Below are positions 8,720-15,986 of a DNA stretch of 56,531 nt, in pieces (the stretch's first letter is position 1; each line of letters starts with the position of its first letter). Both the position numbers and the translations under genes were made by a program. The notes under the pieces were generated by a model. It made no database searches. It saw only the letters and a program-made list of their open reading frames with translations, and had not been told where the DNA came from. Origin of the DNA: Methanobacteriota archaeon (GTDB lineage Archaea; Thermoplasmatota; Thermoplasmata; UBA10834); contig CP070736.1 in NCBI GenBank assembly GCA_020347645.1, positions 396,553-453,083 of the forward strand, read 5' to 3'.

Positions 8720-10114
8720 CTATGTGAGTCCTCCAACGACCACGTTATCGACACGGATGTGTGGTCCTCCATCAGTGGTTCTCGCATCCTGACCGGACTT
8801 CCCGCAGTACCCTGGGTCGACGAGCTCGAAGTCGTCAGCGATGCCAGTCACATCTTTTAGAATGTCTAGTATCACTCCGGTCAGGATGGCATCGCGATAC
8901 CTCTGTCCAACGTCGCCATTCTTGATTTCATAGGCTTCGTCGCATTTGAACATAAACTGTCCTTTGGCGGGTTCGACGTAGCCGTACTGAGCACCTTTGA
9001 TCAGGAAACCTTCTCTGAGGTCGGCTATGAGTTCGTCCTTCTTCACATCTCCTGGCTCTATGTATGTGTTACTCATACGGATTATCGGAGGACTTGAGTA
9101 TGAATCTGACCTCGCTGCGCCATTCGGTGGTACGTTCATCCGGCTGCTGGTTTCTATGTTGTGCAAGAACTCGCTCAAGACGCCTTTGTCTATCAGGACA
9201 TGTTTGACTGATTTGACGCCTTCCCAGTCAAAGGGGAAGTACCCGAAAGTGTCGGGGACCGTTGGGTCATCTATCAACGTAACACCTTCGTTTGCGACCC
9301 GCTCGCCCTCCAATCCCTCGAGCACTGAAGAGCCAGATAGTATCGCGTCGGCCTCGCAAGCGTGTCCGAAGGCCTCATGCGCCATCAACCCCGTCATCTT
9401 GTTGTCCAGAACACACGTGAATTTTCCTGCAGGCACCGGCTTGGAATCGAGCAATCTCACTGCCATCGCCGCCGCGGTCTCGCCGCACTTCACTGCGGCT
9501 TCGGAGCTTGCCAATTCGAAACCTCCGATGTTGCCTACTGCCTCATGTCCCCTCTGCACGACGTCACCAGACTTCCCCCACGCGGAACACGCCGCCAACG
9601 TCCAAGTCTCCTTCGTTCTCACCTGAGAGCCGAAAGAGCTTGCGACAATTCGTTCCCCCTCGAAATCATTGTATCTAGAGCTTCTGCTGACAATGCGCGC
9701 GTCGTGGACCTCCATCGACTTATCGAGATTGAGCACGAATGACAGTTTGTCCTCCGTGGAGATCGTCGATGGGGCAATCTTACATGGATATTCGCTCTTG
9801 CTCTGGACGGACGGTGCTGAGGCGATCTCGAAGCCTAGCGTGGCCTTTTCCCTGCTAACCTTCGCTAGTTTAACGGATATCTCCGCAGTCCTAAGTATGT
9901 CCGAAGTCTTGAGACCGTTGCAGACAGCGAATCCCCAGCCTCCCCCCACGAAGGATCTTATGCCGCAGCCTTTCTCCACTCTCGAAGTCACAGTCCTGGT
10001 CTTGCCGTCCATAACGACTATATTGACGCCTGTGACCGATTCTATCCTGAGGTCGGTGAACTCGGCGCCAAGGCTTTGAGATCGCTCTATAGCTGCTTCT
10101 GCAATGTCCTCCAA
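8720..10114 (-). CDS. tldD: TldD metallopeptidase
   Basis: A 464-residue TldD-family zinc peptidase, the catalytic partner of TldE. The metal-binding motif HEAFGH is at residues 246-251, with a downstream cysteine in the DPGYCGKSGQ segment as expected for the third ligand. A TTG start at 10114 is preceded by GGAGGG at good spacing. It lies directly upstream of tldE (10-base gap) and 63 bases downstream of hutH on the same strand, so it may belong to the long directon that starts at 15149. The native archaeal substrate is unknown; general peptide turnover fits an organism living on amino acids. Confidence 0.93.
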   Translation of the reverse strand: MEDIAEAAIERSQSLGAEFTDLRIESVTGVNIVVMDGKTRTVTSRVEKGCGIRSFVGGGWGFAVCNGLKTSDILRTAEISVKLAKVSREKATLGFEIASAPSVQSKSEYPCKIAPSTISTEDKLSFVLNLDKSMEVHDARIVSRSSRYNDFEGERIVASSFGSQVRTKETWTLAACSAWGKSGDVVQRGHEAVGNIGGFELASSEAAVKCGETAAAMAVRLLDSKPVPAGKFTCVLDNKMTGLMAHEAFGHACEADAILSGSSVLEGLEGERVANEGVTLIDDPTVPDTFGYFPFDWEGVKSVKHVLIDKGVLSEFLHNIETSSRMNVPPNGAARSDSYSSPPIIRMSNTYIEPGDVKKDELIADLREGFLIKGAQYGYVEPAKGQFMFKCDEAYEIKNGDVGQRYRDAILTGVILDILKDVTGIADDFELVDPGYCGKSGQDARTTDGGPHIRVDNVVVGGLT

Positions 10115-10177
10115 TCGAAACCCTCCATATTTCTAGCGTTCATACTTATCTATCCCGAATAAGATTCTGTTGTCCGG

Positions 10178-11731
10178 TCAAATCCTGTTGAACTCGCATG
10201 TGTTTTCAGCCGCGTCCACTAGGATTCCGTCGTTCATCATCCTAACAACGGCGTTAATGTCGCCAGTCATCGACCGGTCCTCATCGAGCCTGGGAATTGC
10301 AGTTCGAATCAGCTTTCTGACGGTTTCAATAGGTGGAGATGAATGGTGCGGTATGAAATCGAGTCCTTGAGCAGCAGCTATCATTTCGATTGCCACCACC
10401 TTTGTCACGTTTTCGACAATCGCACTAGCTTTCCAAGCGGCGGTCATGCCCATGCTGTTGTGGTCTTCCTGTCCCGCGCTCGTTGGGATGGAGTCCGCAG
10501 ACGCCGGATGAACAAGCACCTTGTTCTCTGATACGATGGATGCGGCGACATACTGGGGAACCATCATTCCGGAGCTGAGGCCGCCATGTCTTGTCAGGAA
10601 CGGGGGAAGGCCGCTGAGCCTGTGGTCCACCAACCTGTAGATGCGACGCTCAGAGAACGAGCCTATTTCGTGAACTGCAAGACCCAGGTAGTCCATGACG
10701 AGGGCAACGGGCTGCCCGTGGAAGTTGCCTCCAGAAAGCACTCTGCTTTCATCAGGGTAGTAGAGGGGATTGTCGGTAGCAGAGTTCATCTCGACGCTAA
10801 GGACTGCCATTGTGTGCCAAATCGCATCCAGCGTTGCGCCCATTACTTGAGGAATGCATCGCAGCGTGTAGGCATCCTGCACTCTGGAGCAGTGCTTGTG
10901 CGATGCCATGATTTCGCTTCCTTCCAGAAGAGCCGTGATGTTCTTTGCCACTGTGGTTTGGCCTCGGTGGGGTCTCGCTTTGGACAGAGCTTCATCGAAC
11001 GCCGTCGATGTGCCCCTCAAAGCTTCAACGGACATCGCAGCCGCGATCTGCGCGTTGTCAATGAGGCAAGCAGCATCCTCGACCGCTAGACACCCGACTG
11101 CACTCATAGCCTGCGTACCGTTGACAAGCGAAATCGCCTCTTTGGGCTCCAACGCCATCGGTTCAAGTCGGGCTCTCCCCAATGCTTCGATGCCTGGTAC
11201 CACACCACCATCGCTGTCGGCGAAGCCCTCTCCTATGAGCACAAGTGCCAGGTGAGCCAACAATGCGAGATCCCCGCTCGCGCCAACCGATCCCTGACGG
11301 GGAATGACGGGGTGGACACGAGAATTGAGCATCGATACGAGCATTTCAACTACCTCGGAACGGACGCCCGAATAGCCTTTGGCCAATGCATTCGCTCTCA
11401 GAAGCATCATGGCTCTTACGACATCCTCCGGCAGAGGGTCCCCCACGCCGCATGCGTGGCTTCTGAGAATGTTGACCTGAAGTCGTTCAAGATCGTCGCT
11501 CGGAATTCGCACATCGAGCAGGTCGCCTACTCCAGTGTTCACCGCATAGACTGTTGATCCTTCAGAAACAAGCTTTTCCAGGGAGGCGCGAGCGCGAGAC
11601 ATTCTCTTCTTCGCTTCGCCCTGAAGCTCCACTACAGCGCCTCCTCGAGCGACCTTGACGACCTTGTCAAGAGACAATGTCGTTCCGTCCAGCCTGATAG
11701 GCTCCGAAGATTCGGTTCCTGAATCAGTCAT
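10178..11731 (-). CDS. hutH: Histidine ammonia-lyase
   Basis: 517 residues with the hallmarks of histidine ammonia-lyase, which converts histidine to urocanate and ammonia. The self-cyclising ASG triad that forms the MIO prosthetic group is at residues 151-153 in QGSVGASGDLALLAH. YAVNTGVGDL near residue 62 supplies the active-site tyrosine region. I chose ATG 11731, preceded by GAGG, over a TTG at 11776 that has no site; this gives the usual family length. It lies 55 bases after the DUF35 gene of the mevalonate cluster, an unusual neighbour. With ftcD and fchA in this window it covers the first and last steps of the histidine-to-folate route. Phenylalanine or tyrosine ammonia-lyase activity cannot be excluded by eye. 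Confidence 0.92.
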   Translation of the reverse strand: MTDSGTESSEPIRLDGTTLSLDKVVKVARGGAVVELQGEAKKRMSRARASLEKLVSEGSTVYAVNTGVGDLLDVRIPSDDLERLQVNILRSHACGVGDPLPEDVVRAMMLLRANALAKGYSGVRSEVVEMLVSMLNSRVHPVIPRQGSVGASGDLALLAHLALVLIGEGFADSDGGVVPGIEALGRARLEPMALEPKEAISLVNGTQAMSAVGCLAVEDAACLIDNAQIAAAMSVEALRGTSTAFDEALSKARPHRGQTTVAKNITALLEGSEIMASHKHCSRVQDAYTLRCIPQVMGATLDAIWHTMAVLSVEMNSATDNPLYYPDESRVLSGGNFHGQPVALVMDYLGLAVHEIGSFSERRIYRLVDHRLSGLPPFLTRHGGLSSGMMVPQYVAASIVSENKVLVHPASADSIPTSAGQEDHNSMGMTAAWKASAIVENVTKVVAIEMIAAAQGLDFIPHHSSPPIETVRKLIRTAIPRLDEDRSMTGDINAVVRMMNDGILVDAAENTCEFNRI

Positions 11732-11786
11732 TATCCTCAAACCCGCTAGCCGCGCAGGGCTTGAATCCCCGTACAAATACCTGAAG

Positions 11787-12218
11787 TTATTTGTCCGCAG
11801 GCGCTTCCGGACCGTTGCAGACGGGTATGAACTTGTAGCCGTAGTGTATGACGCCTGCGGACCCCTCCTCGCTCAACTTCCTCAGAGTCGTCCGCACCTT
11901 GGTGCCTATGGACAAGTCACAGGCGTCACAATCAATGACCTGACCCGTTATCTTGGCCCCTTCGTCCATCTCAACCATCGCAATGATATAGGGCTTATTC
12001 ATGTCTTGCTCGTACGTCCCTTCGTGTATTTCTGTAAACGAGAATATTGCTCCTGTACCATGCAGTCTCACCGGCTCGATTTTGCCGACACTCTTCCTTC
12101 GACATTGTGGACAAAGGATTCTCGGAGGGAAGTGATACCGTCCACAGGCGTTACACTTGAACCCGACCAGATTGTATCTGCTTGGATTCTCCCTCCAGAA
12201 TCTAGGTGCAGTAGCCAT
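11787..12218 (-). CDS. DUF35 zinc-ribbon/OB-fold scaffold of the HMG-CoA synthase-thiolase complex
   Basis: 143 residues. An N-terminal rubredoxin-like zinc ribbon with cysteines at 22, 25, 36 and 39 is followed by an OB-fold (HGTGAIFSFTEIHEGT, ITGQVIDCDACDLSIGTKV). This is the DUF35 protein that in methanogens bridges thiolase and HMG-CoA synthase and lets acetoacetyl-CoA pass between them (known from the Methanothermococcus complex structure). ATG 12218 has GGAGG upstream and overlaps the thiolase end by a few bases; a longer frame to 12296 is unlikely. Placement directly after the thiolase-like gene and the synthase gene supports the complex role. Confidence 0.9.
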   Translation of the reverse strand: MATAPRFWRENPSRYNLVGFKCNACGRYHFPPRILCPQCRRKSVGKIEPVRLHGTGAIFSFTEIHEGTYEQDMNKPYIIAMVEMDEGAKITGQVIDCDACDLSIGTKVRTTLRKLSEEGSAGVIHYGYKFIPVCNGPEAPADK

Positions 12219-12219
12219 C

Positions 12220-13386
12220 TCACGCCCTCCTGAAGATGTGGACCACGACGGTGGCTCCGGTGCCACCCACATTCTGCGCGAGGCCGACGTCGGCATCTTT
12301 CACCTGTCTCTTGTCGGCAATTCCTCTAAGCTGTGTTACGATCTCCACTGCCTGAGCAACGCCGGTCGCACCAATCGGATCTCCCCTCGCTTTCAATCCA
12401 CCAGAGGTGTTCACAGCAACATCCCCTTCCAGAGCCGTGCTCCCGGCTTCGGTAGCTTCGCCTCCTTCGCCCTTGGCGAAGAAGCCCAGATCCTCCACCG
12501 CGAGGATTTCGCTGATCGTGAAGTTGTCGTGCACCTCCGCAACATCGACGTCCTTCTGGGACAACCCGGCCATCTTCAATGCCCTATCGGAGGCGACTCT
12601 TGTAGCGTCCATGGTGCAAATGTCTTTCCTGTGATGAAGCGCCAAAGAATCGCTGGCCTGTCCAGAGCCTACAATCTCGACCGGGACGTCTGCGTATTTC
12701 TTGGCGGATTCCAGTGGACACAACACCACCGCAGCCGCTCCGTCGGAGCTCGGCGCACAGTCGAACATGCGGAGGGGAGCTGCAACGACCGGCGATTTCA
12801 GGACGACATCACGGCTTATCTCTCGTCTGAATTGCGCCTTAGGGTTGAGTGAACCATGCCGATGATTCTTTACTGCGACATCGGCGAGCTGTTCTCTCGT
12901 GGTCCCGTGTTCGTGCATATGCCTCGTCGCTATAAGGGCATGAAGGCCAGGAAATGTCGCTCCCAACTCCGTCTCCCACTCCTGATCGGCGGCGGACGAC
13001 TGTATCATTGAGGATTCCATATCGCTCACATCCGTCATCTTTTCCGCTCCCCCTACCACTACAATGTCATGGAGGCCTGAAGCGACCGCTAGAAATCCCT
13101 GCCTAAGCGCCAGCCCACCGGAGGCACCAGCGGCTTCGACTCTCGTCGCAGGAATGTGGTCTTTCGCCAGGCCTGAGTAATCTGCAATGAGCGCGCCCAC
13201 ATGCTCCTGCCGTATGAATCTTCCAGCAGACATGTTGCCGACGTACATGGCGTCTATCTGCTCCGCGGATATCTTTGCATCCTCCACGGCTGCGAGGCCT
13301 GCGTCGATACCGAGCTTTCTGAAGGAGGAGTCCCAGAGCTCGCCGAATTCCGTGATGCCTGTACCTATGACGGCGACCCTGCGCAT
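12220..13386 (-). CDS. Archaeal thiolase-like protein of the mevalonate cluster; expected catalytic residues absent
   Basis: 388 residues of the archaeal thiolase family that normally condenses two acetyl-CoA into acetoacetyl-CoA for HMG-CoA synthesis. ATG 13386 has GAGGTGAT upstream, overlapping the synthase end. Family landmarks are clear: [25 protein letters not shown] and AVEDLGFF. However, where thiolases carry the nucleophilic cysteine (ACASGG) this protein has AGASGG, with glycine at residue 87. The GHP motif reads GDP (Asp336), and the usual HN(I/V)GG reads QNVGG (Gln371). Each change was re-read from the DNA (GGT, GAT, CAG). The gene is otherwise intact and well conserved, so it is not a decaying pseudogene. 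Either this lineage uses other residues or the protein is structural. Thiolase fold: high confidence; enzymatic activity: doubtful. Confidence 0.85.
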   Translation of the reverse strand: MRRVAVIGTGITEFGELWDSSFRKLGIDAGLAAVEDAKISAEQIDAMYVGNMSAGRFIRQEHVGALIADYSGLAKDHIPATRVEAAGASGGLALRQGFLAVASGLHDIVVVGGAEKMTDVSDMESSMIQSSAADQEWETELGATFPGLHALIATRHMHEHGTTREQLADVAVKNHRHGSLNPKAQFRREISRDVVLKSPVVAAPLRMFDCAPSSDGAAAVVLCPLESAKKYADVPVEIVGSGQASDSLALHHRKDICTMDATRVASDRALKMAGLSQKDVDVAEVHDNFTISEILAVEDLGFFAKGEGGEATEAGSTALEGDVAVNTSGGLKARGDPIGATGVAQAVEIVTQLRGIADKRQVKDADVGLAQNVGGTGATVVVHIFRRA

Positions 13387-13388
13387 GC

Positions 13389-14444
13389 TCAATCACCTCT
13401 CTTCACGATCTTGCCTTTATACTTCGCGTAAGTCGCGTAGTCCAGATACTTGGGGTTGGAAGTGATTTGGGTCAAGGTAGGCGCGAGGTCCCTCCTGTAC
13501 CTCGCCATCTCATCAGTGACCTTGATGTCAAAAGCATCCGATCCCGCTCCCGACCCATATGCGACGACGAATATCCTATCTCCAGGGTTGGCCTCGTCAA
13601 GTATTCCAGCCAATCCCAAGGGGACCGCTCCCGAATAGGTATTGCCGATAGTCGACACAAGGAGACCCTTTCTGATTTGGTCTGCTACGAACCCCAACTG
13701 CTTCGCCACCCTAGTCGGAAACTTGCCGTTGGGTTGGTGAAAGACAGCATGTGTGAAATCCTCAGGGGTTGTGTTGGTCATCTCCAGGAGACCTTTTGCC
13801 CCGCTGATGACGTGTTTGAAATAGGCGGGCTCGCCGGTAAATCTCCCACCGTGTCTAGGGAACACCTTCCCTTCGCGCCTCCAGAAATCAGGCGTGTCAG
13901 TTGTGAAGGAGTATGTTTTGTCGATTGAAGCAATGACCTTCTCTCTTCCGATCAGGAACGCTGCACCTCCAGCAGAGGCTGAGTACTCCAAAGCGTCGCC
14001 CGGAGCGCCCTGTGATGTATCTGCCCCGATGGCAACTGCATATTTGACCATATCCGCGCCAACCAATCCCATGCAGGTCTGGATTGCCGCGGTGCCAGCC
14101 TTACAGGCGAACTCGAAGTCGGCGACCGTCAGATCAGGAGCCGCCTCTATCGCCTCAGCGACGATTGTGCCAGTGGGCTTTACCGCGTAAGGGTGTGATT
14201 CTGATCCGACATAGAGCGCACCGATCTCTTCCGGATCTACCTCACATCTCTTCATCATGTTTCTTGCAGCTTCGACAGCGATTGTCGTTGTGTCCTCGTC
14301 CGGCGCGGGGACTGACTTGCTGGTTATCATAAGTCCTTTCCCCATCGCCTTGCCATCCACACCCCACACTTTCCCTATCTCGTCGGGGGTGATTCTGAAA
14401 TGCGGCACATAGGCACCGTAGCTAACAATACCGACTCCGTTCAT
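13389..14444 (-). CDS. Hydroxymethylglutaryl-CoA synthase (archaeal)
   Basis: 351 residues matching archaeal HMG-CoA synthase, which condenses acetyl-CoA with acetoacetyl-CoA, the committed entry to mevalonate and isoprenoid lipids. Glu82 in YVGSESHP, Cys114 in [11 protein letters not shown] and the histidine in [10 protein letters not shown] form the expected acid/base, nucleophile and substrate-binding set, so the active site is complete, unlike its thiolase-like neighbour. It sits 21 bases after the regulator gene and its stop is next to the thiolase start. The order regulator, synthase, thiolase, DUF35 is common in Euryarchaeota. Confidence 0.95.
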   Translation of the reverse strand: MNGVGIVSYGAYVPHFRITPDEIGKVWGVDGKAMGKGLMITSKSVPAPDEDTTTIAVEAARNMMKRCEVDPEEIGALYVGSESHPYAVKPTGTIVAEAIEAAPDLTVADFEFACKAGTAAIQTCMGLVGADMVKYAVAIGADTSQGAPGDALEYSASAGGAAFLIGREKVIASIDKTYSFTTDTPDFWRREGKVFPRHGGRFTGEPAYFKHVISGAKGLLEMTNTTPEDFTHAVFHQPNGKFPTRVAKQLGFVADQIRKGLLVSTIGNTYSGAVPLGLAGILDEANPGDRIFVVAYGSGAGSDAFDIKVTDEMARYRRDLAPTLTQITSNPKYLDYATYAKYKGKIVKRGD

Positions 14445-14465
14445 CGAAATTCCCTCTGCGTCATA

Positions 14466-15149
14466 TCATCCGAGCGCCTGCAACCTATCGACAAGGTCCC
14501 CTATCGCAAGCGACGTCCTTATCAGCGGAATGCCTTCGAGCTCTGCGAGTCTTATAGCCAGCTCGTCGACGTGCTCCGGTTTCTGATATACTACGAGGGC
14601 CGGTTTCAACGGGTGCGCTCGTATGGCTATCATCGGTGACCTGCCGAATCGAACCCCGGTGAACACCAGTGCCCTCTGACTGCTCCAGCCATATATCTTC
14701 AAGTAATCAAATGAACTCAGAGTCGTGATGGCTCTGACGCTATCTATGACTGTGTATCCGTGGATATGTTTGTCGAGAGGAATCGCGGGCGTGAGGTTCT
14801 CCCCGCTTATACCTTCCACGAGTTCAGGGGCTAGAATCTCAGCCGAGAACTCCTTTATGGAAATTATCGAATCAGTCTTGCCTGCAAGGGAGTACTGTTT
14901 GAGCACATTGGCCCCAGTCTTTTCGTCGATATCCAGGAAAGCATCGACTATCTTTCTGACCGTTGCGATTCCGGGAGACCGTCTTCTGCCCGCTTCGTAA
15001 TCGCTTATCACTGAAGGAGATACGCCCAAGTGCTTCGACAAATCCTGCTGAGAGATGACGAACTGCTCTCGCCACTTCCTTATTGTACGGCCCGGCTCCT
15101 CAGAAAGACATATCTCACCCGCAATCTTCTCCCTGACCTGATCGCGCAT
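14466..15149 (-). CDS. XRE-type HTH regulator with C-terminal sensor-like domain
   Basis: 227 residues. A helix-turn-helix of the Cro/C1 type lies at about 30-60 (QQDLSKHLGVSPSVISDYE). It is followed by a linker and a C-terminal alpha/beta domain (RALVFTGVRFGRSPMIAIRA). This matches a group of archaeal regulators commonly encoded just before HMG-CoA synthase. The ATG is 26 bases from a TATA box, so the mRNA is probably leaderless. Position at the head of the mevalonate cluster, 21 bases before the synthase, suggests it controls that operon and itself; the ligand is unknown. Confidence 0.82.
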   Translation of the reverse strand: MRDQVREKIAGEICLSEEPGRTIRKWREQFVISQQDLSKHLGVSPSVISDYEAGRRRSPGIATVRKIVDAFLDIDEKTGANVLKQYSLAGKTDSIISIKEFSAEILAPELVEGISGENLTPAIPLDKHIHGYTVIDSVRAITTLSSFDYLKIYGWSSQRALVFTGVRFGRSPMIAIRAHPLKPALVVYQKPEHVDELAIRLAELEGIPLIRTSLAIGDLVDRLQALG

Positions 15150-15170
15150 GGTCGCCAGAGCATTTTATGG

Positions 15171-15180
15171 CTATAAATAG
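15171..15180 (-). promoter_or_regulatory. TATA box of the regulator-mevalonate operon
   Basis: CTATTTATAG on the minus strand is centred about 26 bases before the ATG at 15149. That spacing puts the transcription start at or next to the start codon. Confidence 0.6.
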
Positions 15181-15364
15181 TTGCCGTATGTCCCCTCCGA
15201 CAATAGTCGTAATGGGGGGTTCGGTAATGTGTCTGGACGTAGATGAAGGTGCCACCGAAATCGCCGTTTTCATGAGCCGCCAACATTCGAATCCCGCAGA
15301 TTCGCGACGCTTGTGCGGGAGCCTGACAAATGTTGGAATCCTTCGATTGAACGAACTTGCACTA

Positions 15365-15374
15365 TGCATAAATA
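15365..15374 (+). promoter_or_regulatory. TATA box of tRNA-Pro
   Basis: TGCATAAATA lies about 40 bases upstream of the mature tRNA-Pro 5' end, consistent with a short 5' leader removed by RNase P. The rest of the 15150-15411 gap shows no convincing gene. Confidence 0.5.
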
Positions 15375-15411
15375 AGTCACCCTTTCTATCCCTCTTCGCC
15401 TGACCCAGACT

Positions 15412-15485
15412 GGGGTAGTGGTCTAGCTTGGCATGATCCGTGGTTCGGGACCACGAGACCGTCGGTTCAAATCCGACCTACCCCA
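15412..15485 (+). tRNA. tRNA-Pro (anticodon CGG), no intron
   Basis: The cloverleaf folds by hand. The acceptor stem GGGGTAG pairs fully with CTACCCC, discriminator A. The D arm contains AGCTTGGCA. The anticodon stem CGTGG/CCACG encloses loop TTCGGGA, so the anticodon is CGG, reading proline CCG. The T arm is GTCGG-TTCAAAT-CCGAC. No CCA is encoded. It stands alone with its own TATA box. Confidence 0.93.
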
Positions 15486-15986
15486 CTCTTAAGCAAATGG
15501 CAGATTATTGAGTTGTGTTGTTGCTGTGCCCGCTTTCAGCCAAGAGACAATAAGGGGTTTGAGTGTTCCCCTGAACCCTGTTACCGGGAACCACCCACGG
15601 CGTTCACAGAGGAACACTAGGGATCAATAAATCAATTAATCGTTTGCGGTTGAGGAATCGTCGTCCCCTTTCGGGGTGCTCAATCCAACGGTGATCTTCA
15701 AGTCTGGAGCCTCTGTTAATTGACCACTAGGCTCACCTCCCAATGGGTGAAATAGGTAGTATTGTTTCGTCTGAAATTGATTTCACAAGACATTCGAAGC
15801 GTCACGAACTGCTATGTCGACGTTCAAATCTAGACATACGTCAGGGATTGCGCATAGCATGCCAAGATTCAGCGACCCGTCACCATTCACTTGAAGGTCT
15901 TCTGTCAAATGCAAATCGCCAGCCGAGGCTTGCACGCCATTCTCAGGAATAGATATCCGAGAGTGAACCAAATCCCATCGAGGCAA
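15486..15986. other. 501-base gap; no gene seen, possible structured RNA
   Basis: No reading frame here looks coding. Two inverted-repeat elements stand out. AGTGTTCC at 15562-15569 pairs with GGAACACT at 15611-15618. CCCC-TTTC-GGGG at 15665-15676 is nested in a TTGAG/CTCAA stem (15650-15654 with 15679-15683). On the minus strand the inner loop reads GAAA, a GNRA tetraloop. An AT-rich stretch (15625-15640) lies between them. It may be a small RNA or the 3' region of the peptidase mRNA; neither can be proved from one sequence. Confidence 0.3.

Noticed and set aside
15743-15986. Short frames on both strands next to the peptidase stop
   Set aside because: Neither has a ribosome site or family-like sequence; treated as intergenic.
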